In this document: positions 36,342 through 44,609 of the stretch, piece by piece
Numbering within the stretch: the stretch's first letter is position 1
How the letters are laid out: every line of letters begins with the position of its first letter
Source of the DNA: Rhodothermales bacterium
GTDB taxonomy: Bacteria > Bacteroidota > Rhodothermia > Rhodothermales > Bin80
Length of the DNA: 64,000 bases
Direction of reading: 5' to 3'
NCBI GenBank assembly: GCA_958296045.1
Contig: CATQHT010000003.1
Span: 1,437,246-1,501,245, forward strand
The notes under the pieces: model-generated
What the model was told of the DNA's origin: nothing
Databases searched by the model: none
The model's input: the letters and a program-made list of their open reading frames with translations, nothing else
Translations under genes and position numbers: made by a program

Positions 36342-36857
36342 TTAGCTGTCTGGCAGCTCGGCTAGGAACTCATCCACGAGCCGTCGTTGCTGCTCGGCGT
36401 CCACGCTGCTCTGCAGGATCCGCTCCGCTGCCAAGATGGCAAGGTCGGCGACCTCGCTGCGCACGGCCTGCAGTGCAGCCTCGCGATCGCGGGCGATATC
36501 CTGCAGCGCCCTGTCCCGCATGGCGCCGATATCTTCGCGCGTGCGGGCTAGTTCCGCAGCACGGATGCGCTCGGTCTCTTCCCTCGCTTCGCGCACAAGG
36601 CGTTGCGCTTCCTGTTCGGCTTCGCGCCGCTCCAGGTCATTGCGGGCCCGCAGCGCTTTGGCCTCTTCCATGGCCTTTTCCGCGCGCGAAAGCGACATGG
36701 CGATGTTCTCCTCCCGCTCTTCTAGAGCGGAGGTGATCGGACCCCAGGCGTAGCGCCGCAGGAGGTACAGCAGCAGGCCGAACACCAAGAGCATCCAGAA
36801 GAATGTCCCGAAGCTCGGCGACAGCAGGTCAGCAGCCAGAATCATCAGCCCCTGCAT
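36342..36857 (-). CDS. atpF: ATP synthase F0 subunit b
   Basis: 171 residues: one N-terminal membrane helix (FGTFFWMLLVFGLLLYLLRR), then a long, highly charged coiled coil and the C-terminal VADLAILAAERILQSSVDAE segment that contacts delta. It forms the peripheral stalk. ATG 36857 or 36845 are both possible starts. It lies between atpE and atpH. Confidence 0.95.
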   Translation of the reverse strand: MQGLMILAADLLSPSFGTFFWMLLVFGLLLYLLRRYAWGPITSALEEREENIAMSLSRAEKAMEEAKALRARNDLERREAEQEAQRLVREAREETERIRAAELARTREDIGAMRDRALQDIARDREAALQAVRSEVADLAILAAERILQSSVDAEQQRRLVDEFLAELPDS

Positions 36858-36868
36858 TTGCAGACCTC

Positions 36869-37099
36869 TCAGCCTTTGAGCACGAGAAAGAAGGCGATGA
36901 CCAGCCCGAAGAAGGCCACCCCCTCAATCAGCGCTGCGGCGATGATCATGGTGGTGCGGATGTCATCGGTCGCCTCAGGCTGGCGGGCGGTGCCTTCCAT
37001 GGCGGGTCCGGCCAGCTTTCCGATGCCTAGGCCGGCGCCCAGTGTAATCAGTCCGGCGCCAAGGCCGGCTCCAAGCCACGCGAGTGCAGTAGGTTCCAT
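36869..37099 (-). CDS. atpE: ATP synthase F0 subunit c
   Basis: 76 residues from ATG 37099 (MEPTALAWLGAGLGAGLITL); the longer upstream frame has no family similarity. Two membrane helices flank a polar loop (ARQPEATDDIR). The ion-binding carboxylate is Glu in AALIEGVAFFGLVIAFF. The residues that mark sodium-binding c rings (Gln in helix 1, Ser-Thr after the Glu) are absent, so this looks proton-driven. Confidence 0.96.
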   Translation of the reverse strand: MEPTALAWLGAGLGAGLITLGAGLGIGKLAGPAMEGTARQPEATDDIRTTMIIAAALIEGVAFFGLVIAFFLVLKG

Positions 37100-37163
37100 A
37101 GCAATAGCACTGTTAGAGAAGGTAGTGAGTGGGTGCGGGTACGAATGCGGATTCAGGTGTACC

Positions 37164-38288
37164 TCAATGGGCCGCATCGTGTTCATGTTCGTGCTCCGCT
37201 ACGGCCATACCGATAAAGAGCGCGGACAGGAAGGTGAAGATGTAGGCCTGGATGAAGGCGATCAGCAGTTCAAGGACGTTGATAAACAGCGTAAAACCCA
37301 GTGCTACGGGCGAGACGCCGTATCCAGCCACAGGGCCAAACAAGGATGAAAAGGTGAAAATCATGCCAATCAGGCTAAGGATCACTAGGTGCCCTGCGGT
37401 CATGTTGGCAAAGAGGCGGACGGCCAGTACCACCGGCTTGATAAAGATCCCCATAATCTCCGTCGGGATCATCAGCATCTTAACGGCTATCGGCACTCCT
37501 GGTGGCCAAAAGATGTGTCTCCAATAGTCGCGCGAGCCGTTAACCTGTGTCAGCACAAAGGTGAACAAGGCCAGTGCGGCGGTGATGTTGATGTTGGAGC
37601 TGGCAGTGGCGCCCCATGGGACTAGCCCCAGGAGGTTGCAGGTGACGATAACGAAGAACAGCGTCAGCAGAAACGGCAGAAAACGACGGTAATGCTTCTG
37701 GCCCAAGTTGGGGATAGCAATGCCGTCACGTACGAACACGATAAGAGCCTCGAGCGTGTTCTGCAGCAGTCCGCGTGGAGCGCTGGTCCGACCGATGCCT
37801 TGCGCATAGCGGCGCGCCATGGCGGTCAGTGCCCATAGCAGGAGTCCGCCGGCTAGGAGGACAAACATCAGATGGCGCGACATGGAGAGGTCCGCAATCA
37901 CGCTGCCTCCCACGGGTACGAGTGCCGCATCAAGGTGGTACCCGCTCTCTATCAGCGCTTCCACTTCGCGCGCCCGATTGCTAGGCCCTGCGGCATCCCC
38001 TTCTGTTTCCTCTGTGTGTGCATCCTCTTCGCCCGCGTGCGGAGCGGGCTCAAACTCGAGGCTGCGCAGCGCGCCGCGTGTGCTTCCGTAGATACGCAGC
38101 GCAATGCCGCCAGACTGGGTCTGGATGAGAAAGAGCCGGGGCAGCTCCACCTTCCCGATAGGAGAGAAGTCGAGGTAGAACCCGTTCGCAGTGTGATGGA
38201 CCGGATCAAACTCATCGTCGTCCGCGGCCGCAACGCTGATCTGGGTTATGCCCAGCAGCAGCACTGTACAGAGCAGCCAGCGGATCAT
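37164..38288 (-). CDS. atpB: ATP synthase F0 subunit a, with signal peptide and N-terminal extension
   Basis: 374 residues from ATG 38288. A cleavable signal (MIRWLLCTVLLLGITQISVA) and ~130-residue periplasmic-type extension precede the usual membrane core, as in other Bacteroidota-type AtpB. The core has the essential Arg in VVLAVRLFANMTAGHLVI and the GFTLFINVLELLIAFIQAYI helix. The C-terminus is His-rich (AEHEHEHDAAH). The start overlaps the end of the atpI-like gene (ATGA), confirming the start choice. Confidence 0.96.
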   Translation of the reverse strand: MIRWLLCTVLLLGITQISVAAADDDEFDPVHHTANGFYLDFSPIGKVELPRLFLIQTQSGGIALRIYGSTRGALRSLEFEPAPHAGEEDAHTEETEGDAAGPSNRAREVEALIESGYHLDAALVPVGGSVIADLSMSRHLMFVLLAGGLLLWALTAMARRYAQGIGRTSAPRGLLQNTLEALIVFVRDGIAIPNLGQKHYRRFLPFLLTLFFVIVTCNLLGLVPWGATASSNINITAALALFTFVLTQVNGSRDYWRHIFWPPGVPIAVKMLMIPTEIMGIFIKPVVLAVRLFANMTAGHLVILSLIGMIFTFSSLFGPVAGYGVSPVALGFTLFINVLELLIAFIQAYIFTFLSALFIGMAVAEHEHEHDAAH

Positions 38289-38575
38289 GCAGAAGCCGCC
38301 CGGCGCCGAAGCAACCACATGATTTCCAGCACCATGGAGGCGATCAGCGTGCACGCTAGCGAAGTAACGAAGACAGGTACATTGACTTGTGTCCATATCA
38401 GGACCGCGGCTACAGCCAACAGCGCGGCCAGCATTCGGAGTCCCATGCCACCAAAGTACACGAGCATGAACGCGATGGTGCCCTGCCTGAGAGCTATGGC
38501 CGCGGTCACCACGCTGGACATTCCGTAGAACAGCCCCAGCGCAAACCCGATTACCGCACTTGCTGCGACGGACAT
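38285..38575 (-). CDS. Small membrane protein in atpI position (AtpI/AtpR-like)
   Basis: 96 residues with three to four hydrophobic helices (VIGFALGLFYGMSSVVTAA, TIAFMLVYFGGMGLRMLA, VPVFVTSLACTLIASMVLEI). It overlaps atpB by four bases (ATGA) and occupies the slot where atp operons carry a small AtpI-type assembly protein. Primary similarity to AtpI is weak, so the name rests on position, size and topology. The native upstream neighbour, atpZ, is now 3.8 kb away. Confidence 0.7.
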   Translation of the reverse strand: MSVAASAVIGFALGLFYGMSSVVTAAIALRQGTIAFMLVYFGGMGLRMLAALLAVAAVLIWTQVNVPVFVTSLACTLIASMVLEIMWLLRRRAASA

Positions 38576-38850
38576 GGACTTTCGCTTGCAGGGATCTTAA
38601 ACCGCCGAGTAAAGAAAGGCCTCCCGAAGCAGCCCGGTGCTATAGTGAAATCTTGTTGAATCAGCCAAGACTTACTCTCTTGCGCGGCCAAGCGCTAAGG
38701 TACGGGATCCTGGGCTGTGGCGTGTGGCCTGCGATGCGGTGCAAATGGGCCAGTCGTACTCCTACGCTTGGAGTTCTGGTGCGGTATCAGCTTGTTCGCA
38801 GGCTAGCCTGAATTTCCATTGGCATTTGGGGGTGTGACCTGCTGGGGGAG
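38576..38850. other. Non-coding gap at the disrupted atp operon
   Basis: Sequence just upstream of the atpI-like gene; it probably includes one end of the DDE-transposase element. No promoter could be identified for the now separated atp genes. Confidence 0.35.
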
Positions 38851-40578
38851 TCAAGCGAACCGCAGCTGGAGGGTCTTGTCGCTAAGCCATGGTATGGGTT
38901 GTTGGCGCTGGTGGTACTTGGCGTGCATGAGGTAGGAATTGGTAGCCCTTGGGGGGAAGGTCACGATGATGTTGTTTACGGTGATTTTGACGTGTGCCCT
39001 TTTGGGGACGAGGTTGCGGTAGATGGTGCGGGCTTCGGCGACTTCGAAACCTTGTCCGACGCGCGCGCCGAGCAGGCGATACAGTACGCTGGCCATAACG
39101 GTAAGCTGGACGTCAACGTTGTTTCTCATGGGTATGGCGGCACTGAGGGCATCCATGTGGAAGAAGTCTATGGCGTCGCTGATGACGTTCTCGATGAGCA
39201 TACGGCGTGCATAGCGGTCTATGAGTCGTACTGCGGAACCGCTCATCTGGTTAGTGATCAGGAGTGTGGGTTTGTCATGCCCAAGGCCGGTGGCGGCAAT
39301 TTGCCGCAGCTTGCCAGGATAATGTCGCACGTTGACATGGCTTTCGTAGATACGGGGTGTACGATACTTGCGTCCTATGTTTTTAAGCGTGATGCGGCGC
39401 CATTGGTCTGCGGGCTGTGACAGGATCTGCTGGACGAGCTTCTTATGTCGTCTTCGCAGCGTGATGAAGTTGATTTGGCGCTCGTTCAGTTTGGCCAGAT
39501 TCGCATACGTGGTCAGGCGGCTGTCGAAGACGAGTTCGACGGGCAGGTGTCCAGTGCGCGCTTTCCAGTAGTCTACGAATTGCAGGATGGCGTTATTCTG
39601 ATCTTCTTTGCGCAGTGTGCCGTCGGCAAACGAAAAGAGGCATGCCTCAGCATCGCGAGCCAAAAAGGTCAGGATGCCGCGCTGGCGCCGGCTGCGCTTG
39701 CTGACGAAGTGTTTTTGAATGAGGGCCGGGTCGCCGTGATAGGGGATCGTATGGAAGTCCAGATCAAAAGACCGTTCACCCCCCAGCGTGATGCCAAGGT
39801 GCTGGGCGGCGTGATACCATCGGTTTATGAGTTCGCCCGTAAAGTGTGGATCGCACCGTGTTGTGTATTCGCTAAGCGTGGATTTCTTGGGTATGACATT
39901 GAGGCCAGCAAAGAGCGCCAAGCCCTCGTCGAGCGTTTCGGCCATAACCTGAGAGGGTCGACCGACGCCCCACAGCTTCAGTGCGAGCAAGCTCCGCACG
40001 GCGCATCCAGCGGGTATCAGCTTTGAGCCTGGCAAATCGCGCAGCAGTTTGTCCGTGTTCATTCTTGCCAGGTCGAAGGCAAACAGGAAGAGACCGCCAA
40101 AGGTGGTGGTAAACGAGCGGGGTTCGAGGTTGAGTGCCCTTCGGTCGGCTCGCGCGGCATGTAGCACGCGCACACTACGCTCACTGGCTGGCCGTCGCTG
40201 CAGTCGCGGCATGCCTGCGTTCTTCAGGATCCGATGGATATAGGAGGCGCTGGCCGTAAGCCCTTCTTCTTTGAGCAGGTCGGCAATCTGATAGATCGAG
40301 GCATTATGCTGCTTGCGAAGCGCCAGGATGCGCTCTGATCGCTGATCCACAGGCGACCGCTTCAGCTCTTGTTGCGCCTTGGGCTCGGGCCAGAAGAACG
40401 TATCCGTAGGGTTCTTGCGGAAGGCATGGCAGAGGTTCTTGAACGAGCCATAGGTGTAGCCAAAGCGTTCAGCAACCTCTTTGCCTGGCCGTCCCTCGTA
40501 AAAGAAGGCTCGGAGAGCTTCGTACCGGATATGGCTACGCTGCTGGGGGCTGTGGAAGAACTTGACGTGATTAGTCAT
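38851..40578 (-). CDS. DDE transposase with N-terminal HTH, family not assigned, 575 aa
   Basis: Residues 1-140 hold helix-turn-helix features (EALRAFFYEGRPGKEVAERF, then a second HTH around IYQIADLLKEEGLTASASYI). The rest is an RNase-H-like core with candidate catalytic residues Asp in SFDLDFHTIPYHGD, Asp in VELVFDSRLTTYANL, and Glu in RRMLIENVISDAIDFFHMD, a pattern of the IS4 superfamily. The reading frame is intact. The terminal repeats were not found. It lies inside the atp operon, between the atpI-like gene and atpZ, in the same orientation. Confidence 0.8.
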   Translation of the reverse strand: MTNHVKFFHSPQQRSHIRYEALRAFFYEGRPGKEVAERFGYTYGSFKNLCHAFRKNPTDTFFWPEPKAQQELKRSPVDQRSERILALRKQHNASIYQIADLLKEEGLTASASYIHRILKNAGMPRLQRRPASERSVRVLHAARADRRALNLEPRSFTTTFGGLFLFAFDLARMNTDKLLRDLPGSKLIPAGCAVRSLLALKLWGVGRPSQVMAETLDEGLALFAGLNVIPKKSTLSEYTTRCDPHFTGELINRWYHAAQHLGITLGGERSFDLDFHTIPYHGDPALIQKHFVSKRSRRQRGILTFLARDAEACLFSFADGTLRKEDQNNAILQFVDYWKARTGHLPVELVFDSRLTTYANLAKLNERQINFITLRRRHKKLVQQILSQPADQWRRITLKNIGRKYRTPRIYESHVNVRHYPGKLRQIAATGLGHDKPTLLITNQMSGSAVRLIDRYARRMLIENVISDAIDFFHMDALSAAIPMRNNVDVQLTVMASVLYRLLGARVGQGFEVAEARTIYRNLVPKRAHVKITVNNIIVTFPPRATNSYLMHAKYHQRQQPIPWLSDKTLQLRFA

Positions 40579-42424
40579 ACGAGTATGTGAAAGTCAAGAA
40601 CATATTGCCAATATACTACTGGCTTTACTTAAAACCAAGGTCCCGTGGGTAAATCACGAATATTAGTCACGATAAGCCCTTTATTGTTGATAGATTGGCG
40701 CCACAGACGTACTAATCGAGCTGATGCGATGGCAGTACCACCTGGCCATGATCGTTAGTAGCTATGTGGCAATATAGGTGACGTGTATAGCCTTATATGA
40801 CTAAGGCTGTTCTCCAAGGTGGCAGAGGCATGCCAAGAAGGTATGGGGCAGTGGAAAGCCCTGTAGTGAGTCGCAACTGAATCTGTGGGCCGTCAAGCAA
40901 GCTGATCCTGTGCACCCAGCGCCACGACGATGCTGAATGCAACCAACAAGACCGTATTACCCAATAGTGTGCCCGATAGTCTCTCGAATGCTAGGAACGG
41001 GCGCTAATAGCTATCAATGCGACACCGCGATCGGCTTTCTGTATGGCAGGCATTTCCTGATGCACCATCCTCAACTCTTACCGAGCACGCATCACACCTG
41101 ATGTGTACCACCAATCCTGATCATACGATCCAACCGGCCTGGAATACGGTGCAGTCCTGCATTGGCACCCTTGAAGCCACAATCGGTGGCGCAACAGCCC
41201 AGAATAGGCGCCTAAGGCGCCTACCACACTTCGAGCTCAAATCAGGTTCCCGCGACCACGCCATCGTAGGGGCTACCTAAATCGGAATATTGGGAATTAT
41301 GGCAAAGACAACAGATCTGCACTTGCCCAAACGGGACGCACGGTCACCCGAATGGTCCCAAAGAACCACACTGGCGACCTACGACAGGTGCAAGACCATC
41401 TGCCACTACAATGGCGGCTCACTGCAAACGCCATAAAGTCAGGTCACCCGCTACCACCGAATGGAAATGCAGGCTAGTGTAGCGCAGCGTGCAGGTCCGT
41501 GCACTTGAATGCGCTAAGGTGAGCACCTCGATGTCTCTTGGCGCCTTGGACAAGTCTCCGAGTGGGCATGCGACGGCACGGCCTGCGTCTTCGGATAGCA
41601 TGGCCCGTGGCTGCTGCAGCGTCCGCCGGTTTTGCAAGTCGGCCTGATACTCCAAGGGATCATGCTGACTGGAAAATCCTCTGTGCCCGCTCGAATGGGC
41701 TCATGCCACGCGCCCTGGATGCGTGCTGCTGCGGGTCATAGCGGCAGGATTCAGCGAGCCCTCAATCAATGCGGTTCCTCCGCTGCGCTGCATCAGTCGA
41801 CCTTCTGTATAATGCTGGGCCAAGTTTGCGTGCAAATCGCTGTGGACGGCTTCCCGGCGGTGCACCGCGGAACTCAAACGTCGGGCAGCACCACCACATC
41901 TGGTCCGATGCAGAACGGAGCCGCCCACCTATTCTTGGCCGGATCACACCTAACGGGTACATCCTGCGCACCGTTGGACAAGAGGGCCAAATATCAGGTC
42001 CCGAGCGCAACGTCACTGTCATTATCCAGCCCTCCTTCACATCCGCGGCGCGCAGATTCGGGTATCCAAACGCTGCGCCGCAATGCAAAACGATACCACG
42101 GTTAGCTTGCCTTCAATCCTGCTCCGGCCGCGCTCCTTTCCTGCGTGCCATACAGGCCCATGTTACTCCTGTGCTCGCGTAGTTTAGCGCGTACCGCTCA
42201 GCTAATTCCCCACCGGCACCGCCTAGCTGCTCTGCTTTTTCAAGGCCCGGCCTAACGGCCACACCATGAGCATTTAGGCCCAATGGTCCTACCATCCGAG
42301 ACGCCACTCTCTGTGGTACCTAGCTCCCGGCTGCCCTTTCCGTAACACGGATTCGGCGGCCCTTTCTGTGTCCCTGGTTGCGCGTTCGACCCCTGGTTGC
42401 GCACGCGCATGGTTACCCTGCAGC
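40579..42424. other. 1.85 kb without a recognisable gene, within the split atp operon
   Basis: Open frames here (for example plus-strand 41632-42105 and minus-strand 41762-42088) overlap each other in several frames and have low-complexity composition. I find no IS end, tRNA or conserved domain. It is probably imported or decayed DNA that came with the insertion that split the operon. Confidence 0.4.
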
Positions 42425-42634
42425 CTACCGCTGGTCCTTCGCCACTTGCATCAGCCGAACGATGACGGCAGTCATACCCAGCGCAGCGCCTACTAGGATA
42501 CCCCAAGGACCGGAGCCGAGCAGGTGATCCGCCCAGTACCCCAGAAGTAAGAAAATGAGCAAACCGCCTGCGATCTGGGCGCCGAGACTCATGTGTGGCC
42601 CGGCTTCCCGCACCGCTTTCTGCCAGTTAGACAA
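42425..42634 (-). CDS. atpZ: AtpZ-like small membrane protein (AtpZ/AtpI family)
   Basis: 69 residues with two hydrophobic helices (SLGAQIAGGLLIFLLLGYWA and GILVGAALGMTAVIVRLM) separated by the short loop DHLLGSGPW, the architecture of AtpZ/F0F1-ATPase subunit proteins. It follows bactofilin by 5 bp, and in related genomes it directly precedes the atpI/atpB genes. Here 3.8 kb of foreign DNA intervenes. AtpZ has been described as forming a small channel complex with AtpI; the function here is inferred. Confidence 0.85.
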   Translation of the reverse strand: MSNWQKAVREAGPHMSLGAQIAGGLLIFLLLGYWADHLLGSGPWGILVGAALGMTAVIVRLMQVAKDQR

Positions 42635-42639
42635 CAGCG

Positions 42640-43095
42640 CTACCGTTTGCCCTTCTTCGATACGCCTTGACCGCCTCTGGCCTGAACCTTGGGTTGGGGC
42701 TTAGGAGCGGCGGTGGTAATCTTCAGGCTGTCTCCGCCCGGCTTCTTTGTAGCGTTGTTCATGCAACATTCGCCATTGAAACTGGCACCCTCCTCCACGA
42801 TAAGGCGAGCCGTTGTGACTGAGCCCTCAATGCAGGCGGAGCCCTTCAGGGTCAGCCGATTTGTAGCATGGATCTCGCCTTTTACGCGCCCGCCAATGAT
42901 GGCCTCTGCGGCGTGAAGATCTCCTTCGACGTTTGCCTCTGGCGTGACGATGACGCGCGACGAGCCGCGCAGTGTACCGGTAACCGTTCCGCTCACCCGG
43001 ATGTCATACTCTGCAGTAACCACCCCCTCAAGCACGGTGTCCTTGCTGAGAATATTTACTTGGGCTACCTCAGTGTTGGGGCTGGGCTTAGGCAT
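42640..43095 (-). CDS. Bactofilin, 151 aa
   Basis: The central ~90 residues are a bactofilin beta-helix with regular V-x-G-x-V repeats (VLEGVVTAEYDIRVSGTVTG, ANVEGDLHAAEAIIGGRVKG, KGSACIEGSVTTARLIVEEG). A charged, Lys/Pro/Gly-rich tail follows (KPQPKVQARGGQGVSKKGKR). It is a polymer-forming cytoskeletal protein often encoded next to an M23 peptidase, exactly as here (peptidase gene 54 bp upstream), where it is thought to localise peptidoglycan remodelling. Start ATG 43095. Confidence 0.95.
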   Translation of the reverse strand: MPKPSPNTEVAQVNILSKDTVLEGVVTAEYDIRVSGTVTGTLRGSSRVIVTPEANVEGDLHAAEAIIGGRVKGEIHATNRLTLKGSACIEGSVTTARLIVEEGASFNGECCMNNATKKPGGDSLKITTAAPKPQPKVQARGGQGVSKKGKR

Positions 43096-43149
43096 AAGCG
43101 ATGGTGTCGAATGGAGTCTGGAGTGGCCGTATGCGAAGTCTGTGTGCTG

Positions 43150-44067
43150 TCACAAGCCAATTAGAAAGTAGTGCGGATCCTGAGCCACGCCGTGATTCCA
43201 AAGCTCAAAGTGCAAGTGCGGGCCGGTCGAGCGTTGGCCAGTGTCGCCGCTAATGGCTATGCCCTCTCGTGCAGTAACGCGATCGCCGACATCCTTCAGG
43301 AGTCTCAAGTTATGTTTGAACACGGTGACGTAGCCGCCAGCGTGCTGTAGAGCAATAGTATGACCCCCACCATATGCCCAGTCCGCGAAAACTACGACAC
43401 CCGCGCCAATACTGCGCACAATGCGCCCTTCTTTCGTAGCGATGTCGATGCCGAAGTGTTTGGCAGAAGCATCAAAGGGCTGAGTGGCGTAGCCCCAGAC
43501 AGGGGTGACGGCGGGCAACACCAAGCCTGGAGAGCGATGGGGTAATTCTGTCGCTACAGGCGGCGGATACACCTGGAGTCGTTCCCAGTATATGGCAGGT
43601 TGCTCCGAAGCTAGGGTGCCCCCAGGCGCCCATGGATCTACGCCATTGGTACCATCGGGCGCGAGGCCACCCCCGGATCGAGTCATCGGCGGTGCATCGG
43701 TGCTACCTGCCTGTCCGGTCAGGACACGCCTGAGGCGCTCCATCTGCTCCAGTTGTGCAGCAACAGAATCCTCCAGTGCCGCAAGCCGGTGCGTGGCCAG
43801 GATAGCCTCTTCACGTAATTCCGCCGTACCGTAGCCCGGGATGAGGGTTCGCACTGGCGACAGCATCAGTACGACGACAAGGATCAGCCCCAGCGTCGCT
43901 GCCAGTGCTACAACCAAGCGTCGCAACAGACGTGTCTCGATGGTAAATGGCCGTTCCTTGATGCCAGAAGTGTCCAGCATGATTATTCTGCGGCGGGAAG
44001 AGCTTCCTAGCAGCTCGCGAAGAAATGCGACCAGGTTGCGCATGCCGATGCTGTCCCGGGTGCCCAT
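43150..44067 (-). CDS. M23 (LytM) peptidase, membrane-anchored, 305 aa
   Basis: An N-terminal membrane helix (RRLVVALAATLGLILVVVLM, ~residues 49-68) is followed by a coiled coil (ELREEAILATHRLAALEDSV), a Pro/Gly linker and the LytM domain at ~195-300 with zinc motifs HFGIDIA (His, Asp) and GPHLHFELW (HLH). It should cleave peptidoglycan cross-bridges in the periplasm. Gene order DUF721, M23, bactofilin suggests a cell-shape module ahead of the atp genes. It begins 9 bp after the DUF721 gene stop. Confidence 0.95.
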   Translation of the reverse strand: MGTRDSIGMRNLVAFLRELLGSSSRRRIIMLDTSGIKERPFTIETRLLRRLVVALAATLGLILVVVLMLSPVRTLIPGYGTAELREEAILATHRLAALEDSVAAQLEQMERLRRVLTGQAGSTDAPPMTRSGGGLAPDGTNGVDPWAPGGTLASEQPAIYWERLQVYPPPVATELPHRSPGLVLPAVTPVWGYATQPFDASAKHFGIDIATKEGRIVRSIGAGVVVFADWAYGGGHTIALQHAGGYVTVFKHNLRLLKDVGDRVTAREGIAISGDTGQRSTGPHLHFELWNHGVAQDPHYFLIGL

Positions 44068-44076
44068 AGGGTGTTC

Positions 44077-44370
44077 TTAACGGAAGACTATTTCGGACAC
44101 CACCTCTTTGCCAAGCGCGTTGTTGAGGTGTCGGAGCCATCGGCTGCGCTGCGAATGCAGGTCCTGCCGCCACACAGAGGAGCTGATCTGCACAAAGAGG
44201 CGACCGTTGCGGATCCACTTCTTGGTGGTATGCCGGTTGATATGCTCACCAGCGAGTTTGGTCCACATTTCCAGGGCGCGGGCCTCGTCCATCTTCTGGC
44301 CGATGCCCATCTCCTCGATAAGCCGCTCCAGTACAGTGCCAATGCTGCGCGCCTTGAAGTCGGGTCGCAT
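44077..44370 (-). CDS. DUF721/DciA-like protein, 97 aa
   Basis: From ATG 44370: MRPDFKARSIGTVLERLIEE, then AGEHINRHTTKKWIRNGRLF and VWRQDLHSQRSRWLRHLNNA, the DUF721 signature with the V-x-V-x-SS-x-W-x-QEL-like core. DUF721 includes DciA, the ancestral loader of replicative helicase DnaB. The open frame extends 100 codons further upstream, but that part is IS and gluQ antisense DNA. It was originally divergent from gluQ, 91 bp apart. Confidence 0.88.
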   Translation of the reverse strand: MRPDFKARSIGTVLERLIEEMGIGQKMDEARALEMWTKLAGEHINRHTTKKWIRNGRLFVQISSSVWRQDLHSQRSRWLRHLNNALGKEVVSEIVFR

Positions 44371-44461
44371 GGTGCAGATGGATGGAAAACTCCCCAATAC
44401 ATGATGCCAGGACCCCCACTCAAAACATCGTGCGGGCCATGGGGTGCAAAATACGTTGTCC

Positions 44462-44495
44462 ATGATGCCAAAATCTGTAGGACCCCAGCCTGTCC
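44462..44495 (+). pseudogene. gluQ: Native 5' end of gluQ, cut off by IS insertion
   Basis: ATGATGCCAAAATCTGTAGG and the next 14 bases read MMPKSVGPQPV in the same frame as the gluQ body at 47722. The last ten bases (CAGCCTGTCC) are duplicated on the far side of the IS. Confidence 0.9.
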
Positions 44496-44609
44496 CGGCG
44501 ATTCTAAATTTGTGGCGTTCGGTGGGGGAACGGGTCTTGTTTTGCGGTAGGCTACGCGCACGCGGGCTGTGAGATTGGCGGTTGGTGGACGGAAACAGGC
44601 AATGAGAAG

